Shown here piece after piece: positions 6,356 through 7,991 of a DNA stretch of 7,991 bases. Positions within the stretch are counted from its first letter, which is position 1. Every line of letters starts with the position of its first letter. Both the position numbers and the translations under genes were made by a program. Origin of the DNA: Bacillota bacterium (GTDB lineage Bacteria > Bacillota > Bacilli > Alicyclobacillales > SLC66); NCBI GenBank assembly GCA_021797415.1, contig JAJZZT010000320.1, positions 1 to 7,991 of the forward strand, given 5' to 3'. The notes beneath the pieces are model-generated. The model had not been told where the DNA came from and did not search any database. It was given only the letters and a program-made list of their open reading frames with translations.

Positions 6356-6927
6356 AAACGGGTCGCGAAAGATTCGCCGTCTACCTGGATCAAGCGCCGT
6401 GCGCGCTCCATGATCGCGAGCAGCGCGCGCGAATCTTCTTCAAGCTGTTCCGGCGTCGCCGTGGCGGACAGGGGCCCAGAGGAAGATGACACATTTTGCT
6501 TCAGTTCCTCCAACCGCGCTTCCAGGGCGGTCTTATCCTGCAGCAGACGGTCAACCTCGTCCGTAAGTTCATGGTAGCGGCGCTCAAAGTCGCGCAATCC
6601 GCGGATCAGCAGGTCAAGAGTGAATTCCTTGTCTCCGCCGATCATGATCTGGGTACGGCTGGGCCGTCTGTGCCGGCGCTCCTCAAGCATTTTGCGGCGC
6701 ACCTGTTTCGCCTCTTTGATCGCGTCCTCGTAGTGCCGCCGCACCACGCCGTTCCAGCGATATCCGCAGGCTGCCGCGGTGCGGCCGAGCAGGGATGCGG
6801 ATTCGTCAAACGCAACCAGTTGAGTGCTGCCTTCGCGGATGTGACGCAACACCAGTTCAGCCAGTGTGACATCGTCCTCGGGTGTCCAGGCATCGGAGCG
6901 CGATGCCCACCGCTCCATCAATTCCAT
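6319..6927 (-). CDS. rsfA: RsfA-family prespore-specific transcription regulator
   Basis: A 202-residue DNA-binding protein. The N-terminus is a Myb/SANT-like domain with SDAWTPEDD (W14), LAELVLRHIREGSTQL and GRTAAACGYRWNGVVRRHY (W58), matching RsfA of Bacillus subtilis, which tunes sigma-F-dependent genes in the forespore. A basic stretch (77-91) follows, then a probable coiled coil (about 107-146, heptad Leu with Glu/Arg), a Ser-rich linker and an acidic tail. A paralogue such as YlbO cannot be excluded, so the symbol is tentative. GGAGGG at 6936-6941 lies eight bases before the ATG. A sigma-F-like promoter sits just upstream at 6957-6986. The 3' end overlaps the DUF402 gene tail to tail. 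Confidence 0.88.
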   Translation of the reverse strand: MELMERWASRSDAWTPEDDVTLAELVLRHIREGSTQLVAFDESASLLGRTAAACGYRWNGVVRRHYEDAIKEAKQVRRKMLEERRHRRPSRTQIMIGGDKEFTLDLLIRGLRDFERRYHELTDEVDRLLQDKTALEARLEELKQNVSSSSGPLSATATPEQLEEDSRALLAIMERARRLIQVDGESFATRFHLDSTERATQE

Positions 6928-6956
6928 GTCAGAATCCCTCCAAATATTGATAATAT

Positions 6957-6986
6957 CTTTATGTCCGAAATTTGGAAGAAAGATAC
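6957..6986 (-). promoter_or_regulatory. Sigma-F-like promoter of rsfA
   Basis: On the minus strand, GTATC (6982-6986) is followed after 15 bases by GGACATAAAG (6957-6966). The sigma-F consensus is GYATA, about 16 bases, then GGnnAnAHTR. The -35 matches four of five bases, the -10 misses only one defined base, and the spacing is one short. The start of transcription would fall near 6950, about 10 bases upstream of the GGAGGG site of rsfA. In B. subtilis rsfA is transcribed in the forespore by sigma-F, so position and gene agree. Confidence 0.5.
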
Positions 6987-7054
6987 ACGGATCCGACGCA
7001 GAAGATGTAATATGGTATGTTTATAGGGCTGATATGTGAAAAGTGTATAGTCTG

Positions 7055-7088
7055 TTCAAAAAGAAACGCCCCTGCAATAGAGGCGCTC
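7055..7088 (-). terminator. Intrinsic terminator of the Dabb gene
   Basis: Reading the minus strand, GAGCGCCTC, TATTGCA and GGGGCG are followed by TTTCTTTTT. The stem CGCCTC/GGGGCG has six pairs including one G-T, and the T-rich tract follows directly. It begins about 20 bases after the Dabb stop codon, so it fits a Rho-independent terminator for that gene and isolates it from rsfA. Confidence 0.75.
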
Positions 7089-7109
7089 CATATCCGCAAG
7101 CGGACTGCG

Positions 7110-7403
7110 CTACAGTGGCCGGAAGTCTACCACGATAAGGGAATCCGTCGCCGTTCTCAGTTGGGCGGCGATCTGTTGATGCCGGGGATGTGGACCGTAT
7201 GCCGCGAGGCTCGCCTCGTCCGTGAAGGTGGAGGAAATTGCGGCGTGATATCCCTGACTGCGCTCGGAAAAATTATCGCCGACGCGATAATGGACGATGC
7301 CGGGGACTACATCCCGCAGCGCGGCGAGTTCCGTCAGGATGCGCAGGCGTTCCGTCTGCGGAGTGCTGTCTTTCCAACGAATCAGGACCAGGTGTTCGAC
7401 CAT
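7110..7403 (-). CDS. Dabb-domain (stress-responsive A/B barrel) protein
   Basis: A 97-residue protein consisting of a single Dabb domain, a dimeric alpha/beta ferredoxin-like barrel. Family marks are VEHLVLIRWK at the N-terminus, VPGIVHYRVGDNFSERSQGYH in the middle and LAAYGPHPRHQQIA near the C-terminus, the last holding the conserved HPxH pattern. Dabb proteins include plant stress proteins and some small-molecule enzymes; no reaction can be assigned here. ATG at 7403 has GCGGGGG about seven bases upstream; a longer in-frame extension to 7601 would run across the divergent promoter region and shows no family similarity. It is a single-gene unit with its own TATAAT box and terminator, transcribed away from the receiver-like gene. 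Confidence 0.88.
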   Translation of the reverse strand: MVEHLVLIRWKDSTPQTERLRILTELAALRDVVPGIVHYRVGDNFSERSQGYHAAISSTFTDEASLAAYGPHPRHQQIAAQLRTATDSLIVVDFRPL

Positions 7404-7431
7404 GTTTGTCCCCCGCTTTCCCGACACTCCG

Positions 7432-7461
7432 ATTATAGGGCAGTTGCGTGAAGAATTGCCA
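7432..7461 (-). promoter_or_regulatory. Promoter of the Dabb gene
   Basis: On the minus strand a perfect TATAAT lies at 7432-7437, about 30 bases before the ATG at 7403. The -35 is poor: TGGCAA at 7456-7461, 18 bases away, matches only three of six consensus bases. The same hexamer, read on the plus strand as TTGCCA, is the -35 of the divergent promoter. Confidence 0.5.
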
Positions 7462-7486
7462 CCGCCGCGCGCGGTCGTGATATAGT
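7456..7486 (+). promoter_or_regulatory. Promoter of the receiver-like gene
   Basis: TTGCCA (7456-7461, five of six) is followed after 19 bases by TATAGT (7481-7486, five of six), preceded by TGA, an extended -10 (TGn) that can compensate for the long spacer. The gene starts at 7577, giving a leader of about 85 bases. Confidence 0.5.
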
Positions 7487-7576
7487 TGGGGAAGCATATG
7501 CGCCCGTGGAACGGTTCCTGTCTATCCGATGATGGGGATGGCAACCATGGAAGTGAATTTGAACGGGGGTGTTCCC

Positions 7577-7942
7577 ATGGCTGGGCATGCCATTCTGGCA
7601 TACGTTCCTGATCTCATGTTTGCCGTGCATCTGCGCGAAGCGGCGGCAAAGTCGCAGAACACCGTATCGATCGTCGAGACGCGCGGGGATTTTGAAACCC
7701 GCTTGCCGGAGGTTCACCCTGCACTGGCGGTTCTTGACCTGACCGCCTCCGGGTCAGCGACGGCAGCGCTTGTGACGCTGGCCGGACAATATGATTGCAG
7801 GGTCATCGCCTACGGCCCGCACGTACAAAAGACGCTGCTGGCGCAGGCGCGGGAGGCGGGTTGCGTGGCGGTGTACGCCAAATCGGTGTTCAAGATGGAA
7901 ACGGCGAAGATTCTGCGCAAGTGGCTGGGGGACATGGGATGA
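7577..7942 (+). CDS. Small receiver-like (CheY-fold) protein without output domain
   Basis: A 121-residue protein that looks like a stand-alone, degenerate receiver domain. ALAVLDL places D54 where the phospho-acceptor should be, and YAKSVF places K102 at the receiver lysine. The N-terminal acidic pair is missing (AYVPDL), and the usual Thr/Ser after the fourth strand is replaced in VIAYGPHV. Phosphorylation is therefore doubtful, and a pseudo-receiver that binds a partner is more likely. ATG at 7577 is chosen because GGGGGTG (7565-7571) lies five bases upstream; in-frame ATGs at 7529 and 7547 have weaker sites. The last residues, GDMG, are encoded by GGGGACATGGGATGA, which matches the core of the dispersed repeat. 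The family assignment is by pattern only. Confidence 0.7.
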   Translation: MAGHAILAYVPDLMFAVHLREAAAKSQNTVSIVETRGDFETRLPEVHPALAVLDLTASGSATAALVTLAGQYDCRVIAYGPHVQKTLLAQAREAGCVAVYAKSVFKMETAKILRKWLGDMG

Positions 7943-7973
7943 TGTCGCCCGTCTGATGAGGCAGGAGGAATTC

Positions 7974-7991
7974 GTGGAACTCCATATCTTT
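7974..7991 (+). CDS. 5' end of an unidentified gene, cut by the window edge
   Basis: GTG at 7974 is preceded by AGGAGG (7963-7968) at five bases and opens a frame reading MELHIF to the window end. An in-frame ATG at 7956 has no ribosome binding site. The gene would follow the receiver-like gene by 31 bases, probably in the same operon. Too little is visible to name it. Confidence 0.6.

Noticed and set aside
6496..7026. 176-codon plus-strand open frame opposite rsfA
   Set aside because: rsfA on the other strand has clear domain similarity and a ribosome binding site; this frame has neither and runs across the rsfA promoter.
1..7991. CRISPR array, tRNA, rRNA, prophage or toxin-antitoxin module
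   Set aside because: No evenly spaced repeat-spacer array, no cloverleaf or rRNA sequence, and no phage or toxin-antitoxin genes were seen; the only short tandem repeat has no spacers.

Overview
The window comes from a GC-rich, spore-forming Firmicute (Bacillota). That rests on an RsfA-type prespore regulator, a YtvI-type sporulation membrane protein, a YlaF-like (DUF5325) small membrane protein, a YgaC/Ntdp-type DUF402 protein, and strong AGGAGG ribosome binding sites before nearly every gene. An Alicyclobacillaceae-like genome would fit, but that is an inference from composition and gene set, not something the sequence proves.

Layout. Bases 1-491 hold no convincing complete gene. They contain a 23-bp unit repeated three times (18-82), a weak hairpin with a T-run (122-141), one copy of a dispersed repeat (about 244-337) and a 122-bp three-tier inverted repeat (314-435). 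Next comes a plus-strand series: a BAX inhibitor-1/YetJ-like membrane protein (492-1133) and a GntR/FadR-type regulator 11 bases downstream (1145-1861); then a second copy of the dispersed repeat; then a small two-helix membrane protein (2045-2239), an OmpR-type response regulator (2259-2966), its sensor kinase (3039-4511), a YtvI-like AI-2E-family membrane protein (4581-5762) and a DUF402 protein (5759-6355) joined to it by an ATGA overlap. Pointing the other way are rsfA (6319-6927), whose 3' end overlaps the DUF402 gene by 37 bases, and a Dabb-domain protein (7110-7403). A divergent promoter region separates the Dabb gene from a small receiver-like protein (7577-7942). A new reading frame opens at 7974 and runs off the window.

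How it fits together. The response regulator and kinase resemble the CssR/CssS secretion-stress pair, and they sit among membrane-protein genes (BI-1, DUF5325, YtvI). An envelope-stress or sporulation-membrane locus is a reasonable inference. The sequence just upstream of rsfA contains a near-match to a sigma-F promoter, as expected for a prespore regulator.

The most unusual material is non-coding: a dispersed element family ending in GGGGACATGGG. It has two full copies, one inverted partial copy, and a possible fourth core that supplies the last codons of the receiver-like gene. Also notable is a 36-bp, almost perfect palindrome inside the DUF402 coding sequence, near the convergent overlap with rsfA.
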